DNA from: Rhodoferax ferrireducens T118
Lineage (GTDB): Bacteria; Pseudomonadota; Gammaproteobacteria; Burkholderiales; Burkholderiaceae_C
Assembly: GCF_000013605.1 (NCBI RefSeq)
Contig: NC_007908.1
Span: 124,001 to 188,000 of the forward strand
Direction: 5' to 3'
DNA length: 64,000 nt
This document shows, in pieces, positions 41,970-52,067 of the stretch. A program made the translations under genes and the position numbers. Each line of letters begins with the position of its first letter. Position 1 is the stretch's first letter. Under the pieces are notes generated by a model, which was not told where the DNA came from, ran no database searches, and saw only the letters and a list, made by a program, of their open reading frames with translations.

Positions 41970-43193
41970 ATGAACCACCACGAACAACTCGACGCCTGGA
42001 TTGACACGCACTTTGACGAGCAGGTGAAGTTCCTGCAGCAACTCATTCAGGTTCCCACCGATACCCCTCCAGGCAACAACACACCACACGCCGAGCGCGC
42101 TGCCGACTTGCTGGACGCCATGGGACTGACAACCGAGCGCCACGCCGTTCCCCACGAGTTGGTCAAGGCCGCCGGTCTGCAAACCATTACCAATCTGGTC
42201 GTGCGCCGCCAATACGGCGTAGGTCGCACCATTGCGCTCAACGCCCACGGCGATGTAGTGCCTCCCGGTGAAGGCTGGGTGCACGGCCCCTACGGGGGTG
42301 AGATTGAAAACGGAAAAATTTACGGCCGCGCGGCGGCGGTGAGCAAGTGCGACTTCTCCACTTACGCCTTTGCCGTGCGTGCGCTGGAATCGCTGGGCAT
42401 TGCCCTGCATGGCAATGTGGAGCTGCTGTTTACCTACGACGAAGAGTTTGGTGGTGAAGTGGGCCCGGCCTGGTTGCTGCAAAACAAGCTCACAAAGCCC
42501 GACCTGATGATTGCCGCGGGTTTCAGCTACCAAGTGGTGACTGCACACAACGGTTGCCTCCAAATGCAAGTCACGGTACACGGCAAGATGGCGCACGCGG
42601 CCATTCCCGAAACCGGCATTGACGCGCTGCAAGGTGCCAACAAGATCCTGACCGCGCTGTATGCGCAAAACACGCTGTATGAGCAGATCACTTCAAACGT
42701 GGCAGGTATCAAGCACCCCTACCTGAACGTCGGCAGCATTGAAGGCGGCACGAACACCAATGTGGTGCCCGCACGTGTGACTCTCAAGCTCGACCGCCGC
42801 ATGATCCCCGAGGAAACCCCGGCAGAAGTGGAAGCCAATATTCGCCAGGTAATTGCCGATGCCGCAGCGCTAACCCCAGGCATTACCGTGGAGGTAAAGC
42901 GCATTCTGCTGGCCAATGCATTGAAGCCGCTGCCGGGAAACAAGCCGCTGGTGCAAGTCCTGCAAAAGCATGCCAGCGAGGTGTTTGGCGAAACCATCCC
43001 CGTGCTGGGCACGCCGCTCTATACCGATGTGCGGATCTTCTGCGAGGCTGGCATTCCCGGCGTCATTTATGGCGCCGGCCCGCGCACGGTGCTGGAATCC
43101 AACGCCAAGCGTGCCGATGAAAACCTCGATTTGCAGGACCTGCGCCGCGCCACCAAGGTCATCGCACGCAGCCTGCTGGATTTGCTGAGCTAA
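41970..43193 (+). CDS. M20-family metallopeptidase / ArgE-DapE type deacylase
   Basis: 407 residues from ATG 41970 (MNHHEQLDAWIDTHFDEQVK). Zinc-binding features are ALNAHGDVVPPGEGW, the GRAAAVSKCDFSTYAF loop and FTYDEEFGGEVGPAWL; dimerisation region GSIEGGTNTNVVPARVTL follows. In the second site GRGxxDxKG is changed to AAVSKCD, with the Asp kept. It lies 40 bp after the UraD-AllC gene and likely hydrolyses an acyl- or carbamoyl-amino acid in the same pathway. The substrate cannot be read from sequence. Confidence 0.85.
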   Translation: MNHHEQLDAWIDTHFDEQVKFLQQLIQVPTDTPPGNNTPHAERAADLLDAMGLTTERHAVPHELVKAAGLQTITNLVVRRQYGVGRTIALNAHGDVVPPGEGWVHGPYGGEIENGKIYGRAAAVSKCDFSTYAFAVRALESLGIALHGNVELLFTYDEEFGGEVGPAWLLQNKLTKPDLMIAAGFSYQVVTAHNGCLQMQVTVHGKMAHAAIPETGIDALQGANKILTALYAQNTLYEQITSNVAGIKHPYLNVGSIEGGTNTNVVPARVTLKLDRRMIPEETPAEVEANIRQVIADAAALTPGITVEVKRILLANALKPLPGNKPLVQVLQKHASEVFGETIPVLGTPLYTDVRIFCEAGIPGVIYGAGPRTVLESNAKRADENLDLQDLRRATKVIARSLLDLLS

Positions 43194-43331
43194 GCGCTTG
43201 AAGACCCCTCTTATGAGAAATGATCGACCCCTCCACTCCCAAACGCAGCCAAAATACCGCAGACCAGGATGCCTGTGATGTTTTAATTGCGAATCTGCCT
43301 TCTTGTTTCGATTGGCTGACAATCCTTGCCT

Positions 43332-43970
43332 ATGCTGCGCTATCTGACCGTCCCCGTGACGCCCTATCAACAAAACTGCTCGCTGCTGTGGTGCGACCAG
43401 ACGATGAAGACCGCCGTACTTGATCCCGGTGGGGATCTGGAACGGGTGTTGGCACAAGTCGCGCGCGCAGGCCTGGTTCTTGACCAGATCTGGCTGACGC
43501 ATGGGCACATCGACCATGCAGGAGGAGCCGCGGAGCTGGCGCTCAGGTTTGGCCTGCCCATCATCGGGCCGCATCAAGCGGATCAGTTCTTGATCGATGG
43601 CTTGGCGCTACAGGGAAAAATGTTCGGCTTTGCGCATGTTCAGACTTTCACGCCAACTCGTTGGCTCAACGATGGTGATACGGTCAAGCTGGGTCATAGC
43701 ACCCTGACGGTGCGGCATTGTCCGGGCCACACGCCGGGGCATGTGGTGTTCTATTCGAGTGAAGCCAATCGCGCCTTTGTCGGGGATGTATTGTTTGCGG
43801 GCTCGATCGGCCGTACGGACTTGCCCCAAGGCGACCATGACACCCTGATCGCCAGTATCACGCAGCGTCTGTGGCCCATGGGTAATGACACTGTATTTGT
43901 TCCAGGCCATGGACCCGAGAGCACCTTCGGGATTGAGCGGCGCAGCAACCCCTACGTGCGGGACACATAA
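43332..43970 (+). CDS. MBL-fold metallohydrolase (YcbL/glyoxalase II-like)
   Basis: 212 residues from ATG 43332 (MLRYLTVPVTPYQQNCSLLW); a TTG six bases upstream is possible. The zinc motif is LTHGHIDHAGGAAEL (HxHxDH), with CPGHTPGHVVFYS, FVGDVLFAGSIGRTDLPQGD and PGHGPESTFGIE. This matches YcbL-type glyoxalase II homologues. It is free-standing, 138 bp after the M20 gene, and its natural thioester substrate is not known. Confidence 0.92.
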   Translation: MLRYLTVPVTPYQQNCSLLWCDQTMKTAVLDPGGDLERVLAQVARAGLVLDQIWLTHGHIDHAGGAAELALRFGLPIIGPHQADQFLIDGLALQGKMFGFAHVQTFTPTRWLNDGDTVKLGHSTLTVRHCPGHTPGHVVFYSSEANRAFVGDVLFAGSIGRTDLPQGDHDTLIASITQRLWPMGNDTVFVPGHGPESTFGIERRSNPYVRDT

Positions 43971-44081
43971 GCCTGCGTTCCTCCTTTTGGCAAGGGAATT
44001 TCAACGTCGAGTTGGCAGAGGGAGCCGTCGTTCAGCTTCGCGTTGCCAAGTCACACCTTTGTCTAAAGAGATAATGCCCAC

Positions 44082-45398
44082 ATGAAAAATCGTACCTCTT
44101 TGCATCAACTTCCTCAGCAAAATATCTTTCACAAGGATGATGTGTTCGTGCTGTTCGGCGAACTTTTTGGACGTGGTTACGCTAACGGCCTCGTCAATGA
44201 AGCGCGCAAGGCGGGAATGCAGATCGTCGGCATCACGGTTGGACGGCGCGACGCAGACAATGTGCTGCGCCCCCTCAACGATCAGGAACTCGCGGCTGCA
44301 GAGGCCGGACTGGGCGGAAAAATCATCAACGTTCCCTTGATGGCCGGCTTCGATCTCGATGCACCGGCGGGCGAGCCTACGCCGACCGATCTGCTCGGCA
44401 GCATGACGCTCAAGACCTGGATGGACGACAAGCTCGACTGGGCGCATATCGAAAAATGCCGGGAAGTCGGCATCAGGCGTTTCAGGGATTCGGTGGCCGA
44501 AGTGATGACCCTTCTTAATGGCATGGTCCCTGATGGTCGCAATGTCTTTTTTGCCCACACGATGGCGGGTGGCATTCCCAAGGCCAAGGTGTTCCTGGCC
44601 ATTGCCAATCGCGTCTACAAAGGGCGCGGGGACCGCTTCATGTCGTCCCAGGTCCTGCTGGAGAGCGATCTGGGCAAGCTGATTCTGAAGAACTTCGATG
44701 AAGTGTCGGCCAACACCTTCCAGCACCTCATTGACGCAAGTCAGACGATCCGCGCGCGGGTAGAAACTTCGGGCGGCCAGGTTCGCTACTCGGCCTATGG
44801 TTACCACGGGACGGAAGTCCTCATCGACGATTCTTACGAGTGGCAGACCTACACCAACTACACCCAGGGTCGGGCCAAGATGCGACTTGAGTGCATTGCG
44901 CAGGCGGCGTGGAGCCACAACATCAAGGCAACGGTCTACAACTGCCCGGAAATCCGAACCAACTCATCCGATATCTTCGCCGGCGTCGAGCTGCCACTGA
45001 TCTTGCTCCTCAACGCGCTGAAGAAAGAAGGGGGCGGTGCCTGGGCCGAAGCGCAGTGGCAGGCCTGCCGTGAACTCCTGCTTGAGGGGGTCACGCTGGA
45101 AGATGTTTTGCAGAAGGTTGCGGATTTTCAGGGCAGTGAAGTGATGCAGGGCTTCCGTGACTTTGCCGCCTGGCCCATGCCCAATAGCCCGGCCCAGGCT
45201 GACTTGACAATCGGCACATCCGACGAAATTCTGAAGATGCACAAAGACAACAAAGCCCTGATCACCGATCTGCTGAGCAGCTTCGTGATCGAAGCCACCG
45301 GACCCCTGATTTTCCGCGAGTCTTCTGCGCCTGCTGGTCCGGTGTTGTGGCTCAATCATGACATCATTGCCCGGCAACTGAATCAGCTTCACGCCTGA
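44082..45398 (+). CDS. FabMG-like enoyl-ACP reductase family protein
   Basis: 438 residues. From memory the sequence (HQLPQQNIFHKDDVFVLFGE, FGRGYANGLVNEARKAGMQI, GGKIINVPLMAGFDLDAPAG, FFAHTMAGGIPKAKVFLAIA) resembles proteins labelled enoyl-ACP reductase FabMG family, found in beta- and gammaproteobacteria. The GRRDADN and GKIINVP stretches suggest a Rossmann-type nucleotide-binding domain. The name is a database label rather than a demonstrated function here. It stands alone, 111 bp after the MBL gene. Confidence 0.55.
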   Translation: MKNRTSLHQLPQQNIFHKDDVFVLFGELFGRGYANGLVNEARKAGMQIVGITVGRRDADNVLRPLNDQELAAAEAGLGGKIINVPLMAGFDLDAPAGEPTPTDLLGSMTLKTWMDDKLDWAHIEKCREVGIRRFRDSVAEVMTLLNGMVPDGRNVFFAHTMAGGIPKAKVFLAIANRVYKGRGDRFMSSQVLLESDLGKLILKNFDEVSANTFQHLIDASQTIRARVETSGGQVRYSAYGYHGTEVLIDDSYEWQTYTNYTQGRAKMRLECIAQAAWSHNIKATVYNCPEIRTNSSDIFAGVELPLILLLNALKKEGGGAWAEAQWQACRELLLEGVTLEDVLQKVADFQGSEVMQGFRDFAAWPMPNSPAQADLTIGTSDEILKMHKDNKALITDLLSSFVIEATGPLIFRESSAPAGPVLWLNHDIIARQLNQLHA

Positions 45399-45850
45399 GA
45401 TCGCTGCACCCGCCGCGCTCGACCAAGTCGTTCGCGAGAGTACAGGTGAAGGTCAGGTCTACAGACAGACCCGGTCCTTCAAGCGGCCGGATCATTTCTC
45501 GGTCAAGACATCGACAAGGTCTTGCTTCATTTCTTTCTACGTTCAAAGTCTCAACGCCTCCCGGCACCAATTGTTGAACCATGGCGTGCGAATCCTTCCA
45601 GGGTCGTATCCAAGATCAGCGGCACTCGCGTCTCTGCCATCAGTCTTGCACGCGCACGTGATGCTCCACGCGGACTTTGATTTTTGACAGCTTGGCGGGA
45701 CATTCGTGGGAGGATAATTTTCATGGGCCTGAAATCTCGGGCCGGCCGAGGAGTCGTTAACAAAAAGGCGGGTTCAAACGCCTACCGTGAGCTGAACACG
45801 AGAAGTCAGCGCAATGACCGAGCTTAAGGTGCTGATCCTGAGGTATGCCA
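45399..45850. other. 452-bp intergenic region without a supported gene
   Basis: No gene here has a good start, ribosome site and family match. On the minus strand near 45590-45650 a short frame reads RVPLILDTTLEGFARHG, reminiscent of a TetR N-terminus, but stops within ten codons; it may be the relic of a regulator divergent from the exporter operon, or chance. Confidence 0.4.
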
Positions 45851-46921
45851 ATGAAAACGAATTTGAAGACCGCCATCACTTCCGCCTTGTTGCTGGCTGC
45901 GGCAGCGGCGGCCCTGCTGGGATGGGGCCCCTGGCGTGAACAGGGTTTGGGGGAGGGTTTTGTCAGCGGCAACGGGCGCATCGAAGCCACCGAGATCGCA
46001 ATCGCCACCAAGCTGGCCGGACGCGTGGAAAGAATCCTGGTGGCCGAGGGGGAATTTGTCAAAGCCGGTCAGCCCCTCGCCCAGATGCAGATTGAGAGCC
46101 TGCAGGCCCAGCGCGAAGAGGCACTGGCCCGACTGCAGCAGGCGCAACAAGCCGTCAGCGGTGCCGAAGTTCAGGTGGCCCAGCAAGAGGCCAATTACCA
46201 GGCGACGCTGGCTGTGGTGGCCCAGCGTGAAAGCGACCTCGACACCGCGCAGCGCCGACTGCCGCGCTCGGAAAAACTGGCTCAGGAAGGCTTCTTTTCC
46301 AGCCAACTCCTGGACGATGACCGTGCCAAAGTGCGCAGTTTGCAGGCCAGCGTATCAGCTGCCAAGTCGCAAGCCAAAGCAGCGCAGGTCGGCATCTCTG
46401 CGGCACGCAACCAGATCTCTGGCGCGCAAGCCAATGTGCGGGCACTTGAGGCCACGCTGGCCCGTATTGACGTGGAACTGGCCGACAGTGAGCTCAAGTC
46501 GCCGCGAGACGGTCGCGTGCAGTTCCTGGTGGCACAACCCGGCGAGGTGCTGGGCGGCGGCGGGCGTGTGCTGAATCTGGTTGACCTGTCCGATGTTTAC
46601 ATGACTTTTTTCTTGCCTGAAACCGTGGCTGGACGTGTCGCCCTGGGCAGCGATGTGCGTATTGTGTTGGACGCGGCTCCGCAATTTGTGATTCCGGCCA
46701 AAGTGTCTTTTGTGGCCAGTACCGCCCAATTCACACCCAAGACGGTGGAAACCGCCAGCGAGCGGCAAAAGCTCATGTTCCGGGTGCGGGCGCAGATCGA
46801 TCCGGGCTTGCTGCAACGGCATCTGGAGCAAGTCAAGACCGGTTTGCCCGGGGTGGCGTGGCTCAAGCTTGACTCCAAGGCTCAGTGGCCATCCCACCTG
46901 ACCGTCAAAGCTGAACCGTGA
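45851..46921 (+). CDS. HlyD-family membrane fusion protein (YhiI-like)
   Basis: 356 residues from ATG 45851, which has TGAGG at proper spacing; an ATG six bases upstream is less likely. It has an N-terminal membrane anchor ([20 protein letters not shown]), a biotinyl-lipoyl half motif ([20 protein letters not shown]) and a long alpha-hairpin (about 75-200), then a beta-barrel part. As periplasmic adaptor it links the RbbA/YhhJ exporter to an outer-membrane channel. The stop overlaps the next start (GTGA). Confidence 0.9.
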   Translation: MKTNLKTAITSALLLAAAAAALLGWGPWREQGLGEGFVSGNGRIEATEIAIATKLAGRVERILVAEGEFVKAGQPLAQMQIESLQAQREEALARLQQAQQAVSGAEVQVAQQEANYQATLAVVAQRESDLDTAQRRLPRSEKLAQEGFFSSQLLDDDRAKVRSLQASVSAAKSQAKAAQVGISAARNQISGAQANVRALEATLARIDVELADSELKSPRDGRVQFLVAQPGEVLGGGGRVLNLVDLSDVYMTFFLPETVAGRVALGSDVRIVLDAAPQFVIPAKVSFVASTAQFTPKTVETASERQKLMFRVRAQIDPGLLQRHLEQVKTGLPGVAWLKLDSKAQWPSHLTVKAEP

Positions 46922-49710
46922 CTCTGGCGCCAGCGTCTCCCCCGGTGGCACGCCTTCAGGGGGTGACCCTGCGCTATAAAAAGAACACAGCGCTGAATGA
47001 CGTAACGCTGGATATTCCCGCCGGATGCATGGTGGGCCTGATCGGCCCGGACGGTGTCGGCAAATCGAGCCTGTTGGCGCTGGTGGCAGGCGCCCGTGCG
47101 GTTCAGCTAGGACGTGTCGAGGTACTGGGGGGCGACATGGCGAGGCGCCTGCACAGGCAAGCGGTGTGTCCGAACATCGCCTTCATGCCGCAGGGCCTGG
47201 GCAAGAACCTTTACCCCACGCTGTCGGTGGAAGAAAACCTGCAATTTTTTGCGCGCCTGTTCGGTCACGATGTCAGTGAGCGGCGGCGCCGTATTGATGG
47301 ACTCACACGCAGTACCGGACTGCACCCATTTCTGGCGCGACCGGTGGGCAAACTCTCCGGCGGCATGAAGCAAAAGCTGGGGCTGTGCTGCGCACTGATT
47401 CACGACCCGGACCTGCTGATCCTGGACGAACCGACGACCGGTGTTGATCCACTCGCCCGCGCCCAGTTCTGGGAACTGATTACACGCATCCGCGGCCAGC
47501 ACCCCGGCATGAGTGTGGTGGTGGCCACGGCTTACATGGAAGAGGCACAGCGCTTTGATTGGCTGGTGGCCATGGACGATGGCCGCGTGCTGGACACCGG
47601 TACGCCGACCGAACTGCTGGCACGCACCGGGCACAGCACGTTGGAGTCAGCCTTCATCGCCATGCTGCCAGAGGAAAAGCGGCGCGGTCATCAGCGCGTG
47701 GAGATCGTACCCTTGACGCTGGACGACCAAGCTGAAGTCGCGATAGAAGCGCGGGATTTGACCATGCGTTTCGGCGACTTCGTGGCCGTGGACCATGTGA
47801 GTTTTCGCATCCAGCGCGGCGAGATTTTCGGCTTCATCGGCTCCAACGGATGCGGCAAGTCCACCACCATGAAGATGCTGACCGGCCTGCTGCCCGCCAG
47901 CGAGGGCCAGGCCTGGCTGTTCGGCAAGCTGGTGGACTCACGCGACATGGCCACGCGCAGCCGCGTGGGTTACATGTCGCAGTCGTTCTCGCTCTATGGC
48001 GAGCTGACCGTGCAACAGAACCTGGCGCTGCACGCGCGTTTGTTCCACGTGCCCGATGCCGACTTGCTGAGCAGGGTCGCTGAATCGCTTGCACGCTTCG
48101 GGCTGCGGGAGGTGCAGGACGCGTTGCCGGAGCAATTGCCCTTGGGCATGCGCCAGCGCTTGTCCCTGGCCGTGGCCACGGTGCACAAGCCCGAGCTGCT
48201 GATTCTGGACGAGCCGACCTCGGGTGTGGACCCGATTGCGCGTGACAACTTTTGGCGCCTGATGATCGAGCTGGCCCGTCGCGACAAGGTGACCATCTTC
48301 ATTTCGACCCACTTCATGAATGAGGCTGAGCGCTGCGACCGGATCTCGCTGATGCATGCCGGGCAGGTGTTGGAGAGCGCGTCGCCAGCACAGATCATGG
48401 CCAAGCGTGGCGCAGCCACGTTGGAAGATGCCTTTATTGGCTATTTAAAGGATGCGGACGGGGATGCCGTTGATGACACGACGGGTGCGCCACTGAGCAC
48501 CGAGACACCGGCCGTTGTGCCTGCGCCAGACCCTGTGGGTGCAGCGCTTGGGCAGACCCCAGCCAAAGGGCTTGCGGCCAGGCTGCGCCGCAGTCTGGCA
48601 CGTATTTACAGCTACCAATGGCGCGAATCGCTCGAATTACAACGCGACCCCGTGCGCGGCGCGCTCGCCTTGCTCGGTTCGCTGTTGCTGATGTTCGTGA
48701 TGGGCTACGGCATCAGCATGGATGTGGGGAACCTGCGTTTTGCGGTGCTGGACCGCGATCAGACCACGCTGAGTCGCGATTACACCCTGAACCTGGCCGG
48801 CTCACGCTATTTCGTTGAACGCCCGCCCATCACCGACTATGCGGAGCTGGACCGGCGCATGCGCAGCGGCGAGCTGTCCCTGGCGCTGGAGATTCCGCCG
48901 GGGTTTGCACGCGACGTGGCGCGCGGCCAGTCGGTGCAGATCGGTGCCTGGATTGACGGCGCCATGCCGCAGCGCGCCGAAACGGTGATCGGCTACGCCC
49001 AGGGCATGCACCAGCAGTGGTACGCACAACAGGTTCGCGATCAGACCGGCATCACACCATCAAGCCTGATCAGCGTGGAGACACGCTACCGCTACAACCC
49101 GGACGTGCGCAGCTTGCCCGCCATGGTGCCGGCCGTGATCCCGCTGTTGTTGCTGATGTTGCCCGCCATGCTGACCGCGCTGGCGGTGGTGCGCGAGAAG
49201 GAGTTGGGCTCCATCATCAACCTGTACGTCACACCCGTCACCCGCACTGAATTCCTGATTGGCAAGCAACTGCCCTATTTGATGTTGGCGATGTTCAATT
49301 ACGGCCTCATGTGCCTGGCGGCTGTCACGGTGTTTGGCGTGCCCATGACCGGCAGCTTTGCCACCCTGACGCTGGCGGCGCTGATCTTCAGCGTGTGCTC
49401 GACCGGCATGGGGCTGCTGGCCTCCACCGTCACGCGCAGCCAGATTGCGGCGATGTTTTTCGCCATGGTGGGCACCATGCTCCCGGCCGTGCAGTTTGCC
49501 GGCCTGATCAATCCGGTTTCGTCCCTGGAGGGCAGCGGGCGCTGGATTGGCGAAATCTACCCTGCCAGCCACATGCTCACCATCAGCCGGGGGGTGTTCA
49601 GCAAGGCACTGGGCTTTGCCGACCTGCAGGCCTCGTTCTGGCCCATGCTGGTCGCCGTGCCGGTGATCATGGGCCTGGCCATCGTTTTGCTCAAGAAGCA
49701 GGAGGCTTGA
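46918..49710 (+). CDS. Fused ABC exporter: two ATPase domains and a permease (RbbA/YhiH-like)
   Basis: 930 residues with a GTG start. NBD1: Walker [18 protein letters not shown], signature [19 protein letters not shown]2: Walker [18 protein letters not shown] and Walker [18 protein letters not shown], but the signature is changed to [14 protein letters not shown]. Residues ~560-930 are an ABC-2 permease with about six membrane segments and a large periplasmic loop. This matches E. coli RbbA (YhiH) in architecture. The exported substrate is unknown. Confidence 0.9.
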   Translation: MTLAPASPPVARLQGVTLRYKKNTALNDVTLDIPAGCMVGLIGPDGVGKSSLLALVAGARAVQLGRVEVLGGDMARRLHRQAVCPNIAFMPQGLGKNLYPTLSVEENLQFFARLFGHDVSERRRRIDGLTRSTGLHPFLARPVGKLSGGMKQKLGLCCALIHDPDLLILDEPTTGVDPLARAQFWELITRIRGQHPGMSVVVATAYMEEAQRFDWLVAMDDGRVLDTGTPTELLARTGHSTLESAFIAMLPEEKRRGHQRVEIVPLTLDDQAEVAIEARDLTMRFGDFVAVDHVSFRIQRGEIFGFIGSNGCGKSTTMKMLTGLLPASEGQAWLFGKLVDSRDMATRSRVGYMSQSFSLYGELTVQQNLALHARLFHVPDADLLSRVAESLARFGLREVQDALPEQLPLGMRQRLSLAVATVHKPELLILDEPTSGVDPIARDNFWRLMIELARRDKVTIFISTHFMNEAERCDRISLMHAGQVLESASPAQIMAKRGAATLEDAFIGYLKDADGDAVDDTTGAPLSTETPAVVPAPDPVGAALGQTPAKGLAARLRRSLARIYSYQWRESLELQRDPVRGALALLGSLLLMFVMGYGISMDVGNLRFAVLDRDQTTLSRDYTLNLAGSRYFVERPPITDYAELDRRMRSGELSLALEIPPGFARDVARGQSVQIGAWIDGAMPQRAETVIGYAQGMHQQWYAQQVRDQTGITPSSLISVETRYRYNPDVRSLPAMVPAVIPLLLLMLPAMLTALAVVREKELGSIINLYVTPVTRTEFLIGKQLPYLMLAMFNYGLMCLAAVTVFGVPMTGSFATLTLAALIFSVCSTGMGLLASTVTRSQIAAMFFAMVGTMLPAVQFAGLINPVSSLEGSGRWIGEIYPASHMLTISRGVFSKALGFADLQASFWPMLVAVPVIMGLAIVLLKKQEA

Positions 49711-49711
49711 G

Positions 49712-50839
49712 ATGCGGCACCATCTGGCCAACATCTACCGCTTGGGTATCAAGGAACTGTGGAGCCTGTGGCGCGATCCGATGATGCTGTTTCTCATCGT
49801 TTACACCTTCACGGTGGCCATCTACACGGCAGGCACGGCCATGCCGGAGACCATGCACCGCGCGCCGATTGCGGTGGTGGACGAAGACGACTCGGTCCTG
49901 TCCGCACGCATCACGGCAGCGTTTTATCCGCCGCAATTTACCCCGCCAACGCGCATCACATTGTCCGAGGTTGATCCGGGTCTGGACTCGGGCCGCTATA
50001 CCTTTGTGCTCAACATACCGCCCAACTTCCAGCGTGACGTGCTGGGGGGCCACGCGCCGCAACTGCAACTCAACATTGACGCCACGCGCATGAGCCAGGC
50101 ATTTGCGGGCAACGGCGCCATCCAGCAGATCGTGATGGGCGAAGTCAACGAATTCGTGCAGGGCTACCGGGGCACGACCCCGATGCCGGTCGAGCTGGCT
50201 ACGCGTGCACGCTTCAATCCGGCGCTGCAGCCATCCTGGTTTGGCTCCCTGATGGAAGTGATCAACAACATCACCATGCTGTCCATCATCCTGACCGGTG
50301 CCGCGCTGATCCGCGAGCGCGAGCACGGCACCGTCGAGCATTTGCTGGTGATGCCGGTGACACCCCTTGAGATCATGCTGGCCAAGGTGTGGTCCATGGC
50401 CCTGGTGGTGTTGCTGGCCGCGGTGGTGTCACTCACTGTGGTGATTCAGGGTGTGCTGAAGGTGCCCATTGAGGGTTCGATCGCGCTGTTCCTGATCGGG
50501 GCCACCTTGCACCTGTTTGCGACCACGTCCATGGGCATCTTCATGGCCACGTTGGCGCGCAGTATGCCGCAGTTTGGCCTGCTGATGATGCTGACCATGA
50601 TGCCGCTGCAAATGCTGTCGGGGGGCATGACCCCGCGCGAGAGCATGCCGGTGTGGGTGCAGCAGGTGATGTCGCTGGCGCCCACAACGCACTTTACCGA
50701 GCTGAGTCAGGCCATTCTCTACCGGGGCGCAGGGCTGGCTGTGGTGTGGACTTCATTTGCAGCGCTGCTTCTGATCGGCTCAGCGTTGTTTGCGCTGTCC
50801 CTGGCGCGCTTTCGCAAGACGATTTCGCAGATGGCCTGA
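49712..50839 (+). CDS. ABC-2 type permease (YhhJ-like)
   Basis: 375 residues. ABC-2 fold: one N-terminal membrane segment (MMLFLIVYTFTVAIYTAG), a periplasmic domain (about 45-180), and five further segments including ALIREREHGTVEHLLVMPVT. It begins two bases after the RbbA-like stop, so yhiI-rbbA-yhhJ form one operon as in E. coli. It likely dimerises with the permease part of the fused ABC protein. Confidence 0.9.
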   Translation: MRHHLANIYRLGIKELWSLWRDPMMLFLIVYTFTVAIYTAGTAMPETMHRAPIAVVDEDDSVLSARITAAFYPPQFTPPTRITLSEVDPGLDSGRYTFVLNIPPNFQRDVLGGHAPQLQLNIDATRMSQAFAGNGAIQQIVMGEVNEFVQGYRGTTPMPVELATRARFNPALQPSWFGSLMEVINNITMLSIILTGAALIREREHGTVEHLLVMPVTPLEIMLAKVWSMALVVLLAAVVSLTVVIQGVLKVPIEGSIALFLIGATLHLFATTSMGIFMATLARSMPQFGLLMMLTMMPLQMLSGGMTPRESMPVWVQQVMSLAPTTHFTELSQAILYRGAGLAVVWTSFAALLLIGSALFALSLARFRKTISQMA

Positions 50840-51008
50840 AGCCATCGCAGACTGCGCAAGCACCCGTCAGCAGCAAGCATTGATTTTTGGCAAGGCAATG
50901 GCGAAGCCTGCTTGCCACAATCCCACGCAGTACACGCAGAATAGGCTGTGCAGTACGCCGGATTCGCGGCGCAGTTTCACGGCCGCGAGAAACGCAAAGG
51001 TGATGACA

Positions 51009-51545
51009 ATGGCAAGGCTTTTAATGTTGGCGCTCAAGCCGCCCTTCGAGCGCGTGGCGGCCAGACACCGCGGGCTCCTTTACGGCGCTGCCTTCGTGTC
51101 GGCCCTGTTGCTGGCCGGCTGTGCCGTGGAAGTGGAGAACAGGCAGGCGGCCCAGGAGGTCGCCCGGCTCTCCAAGCCACCGGGCTCTGTCTATATCGGC
51201 TGGCGCGTCTTCCAGGGCCGGTGCGCGCTCTGCCATGGCTTTGTGGCGACCGGTACCGCGGGCGCTCCCGATCTGTTGCCCATCGTTCGTGAAATGGGCG
51301 CGCACCAATTCGTGAGCCTCGTGCTCAAGCGCTATGACTGGAATCTTCCGGCGGCGCAGGCCGGCAGCGAGGGCGCTGCGCGGGAAGCCTTGGTCGAAGA
51401 TATCGTGCAGCGCAAGGAGCAATACATGCTCACGATGCCGGCATGGCAAGGCGAACCCGTCGCGAGCGCCCATATCATGGATCTCTATGCCTATCTCTCG
51501 GCGCGCGCCCAGGGCACGCAGGGCCCGGGTCGTCCGGCGCAGTAG
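51009..51545 (+). CDS. Cytochrome c lipoprotein
   Basis: 178 residues from ATG 51009 (AAAGG at good spacing; the ATG six bases upstream is too close). The N-terminus has a membrane segment and lipobox LLLAGC (Cys about 38). One haem motif CALCH is at about 72-76, in GWRVFQGRCALCHGFVATGT; a possible axial Met is in YMLTMPAWQGEP. So a membrane-anchored periplasmic c-type cytochrome. Its redox partner is not evident; neighbours are a GerW and a DUF2953 gene. Confidence 0.85.
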   Translation: MARLLMLALKPPFERVAARHRGLLYGAAFVSALLLAGCAVEVENRQAAQEVARLSKPPGSVYIGWRVFQGRCALCHGFVATGTAGAPDLLPIVREMGAHQFVSLVLKRYDWNLPAAQAGSEGAAREALVEDIVQRKEQYMLTMPAWQGEPVASAHIMDLYAYLSARAQGTQGPGRPAQ

Positions 51546-51698
51546 GTCCGCGCCGCACGCCTTCTTGGCCAGATTTGATTAAACGCAAGCATGTGGACTG
51601 CGTTTCCCTCTTCAATGCGGTGATTGGTCCCATCGCGCATGCTGGCGCATGTCGCCTGCGCGTGTGACCCGTCAACGCATTACCCGTAGGAGGACATC

Positions 51699-52055
51699 AT
51701 GGCGGATATCGACAATCTGTTTGGCAAGGCGATCAGTGAAATTGAGCGCATGCTCAACACCAAGACCGTCGTCGGCGAACCGATCACCGTGGAAGGCAAC
51801 ACACTCATCCCGCTGATCAGCGTTGGGTTTGGCTTCGGCGTTGGCGCCGGCGAAGGAACGGACCCCAAGAAGGGCGGTGGCACCGGCACCGGCGGTGGCG
51901 CGGCTGGCGGTGGCGGCGTCAAACCGGTCGCACTGATCATCATCAACAAGGACGGCGTGCGGGTTGAACCCGTGAAGGGCGGTGCCGCCTCGCTGCTGGA
52001 CAAGATCGCGGACGTCGCTGGCAAATTCGCACCGAACAAGCCGACCGCCGCGTAG
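51699..52055 (+). CDS. GerW/YtfJ-family protein
   Basis: 118 residues. The Spore_YtfJ pattern is clear: VVGEPITVEGNTLIPLISVG, a glycine-rich middle (GFGFGVGAGEG, GGGTGTGGGAAGGGG) and KPVALIIINKDGVRVEPV. In Bacillus YtfJ/GerW is a spore protein, but this host is a non-sporulating Gram-negative, so its role must differ. A GTAGGAGG-like ribosome site precedes ATG 51699. A DUF2953 gene follows after 12 bp, as ytfI is next to ytfJ in Bacillus. Confidence 0.85.
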   Translation: MADIDNLFGKAISEIERMLNTKTVVGEPITVEGNTLIPLISVGFGFGVGAGEGTDPKKGGGTGTGGGAAGGGGVKPVALIIINKDGVRVEPVKGGAASLLDKIADVAGKFAPNKPTAA

Positions 52056-52067
52056 GCGCTACCTGCG

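Noticed and set aside
45551-45763. TetR-like short frame on the minus strand
   Set aside because: Only about 17 residues resemble the family and a stop follows; too weak to call a pseudogene.
50880-50893. FNR-like site TTGAT-TTTT-GGCAA before the cytochrome c gene
   Set aside because: Only one half fits well and there is no promoter at a proper distance.
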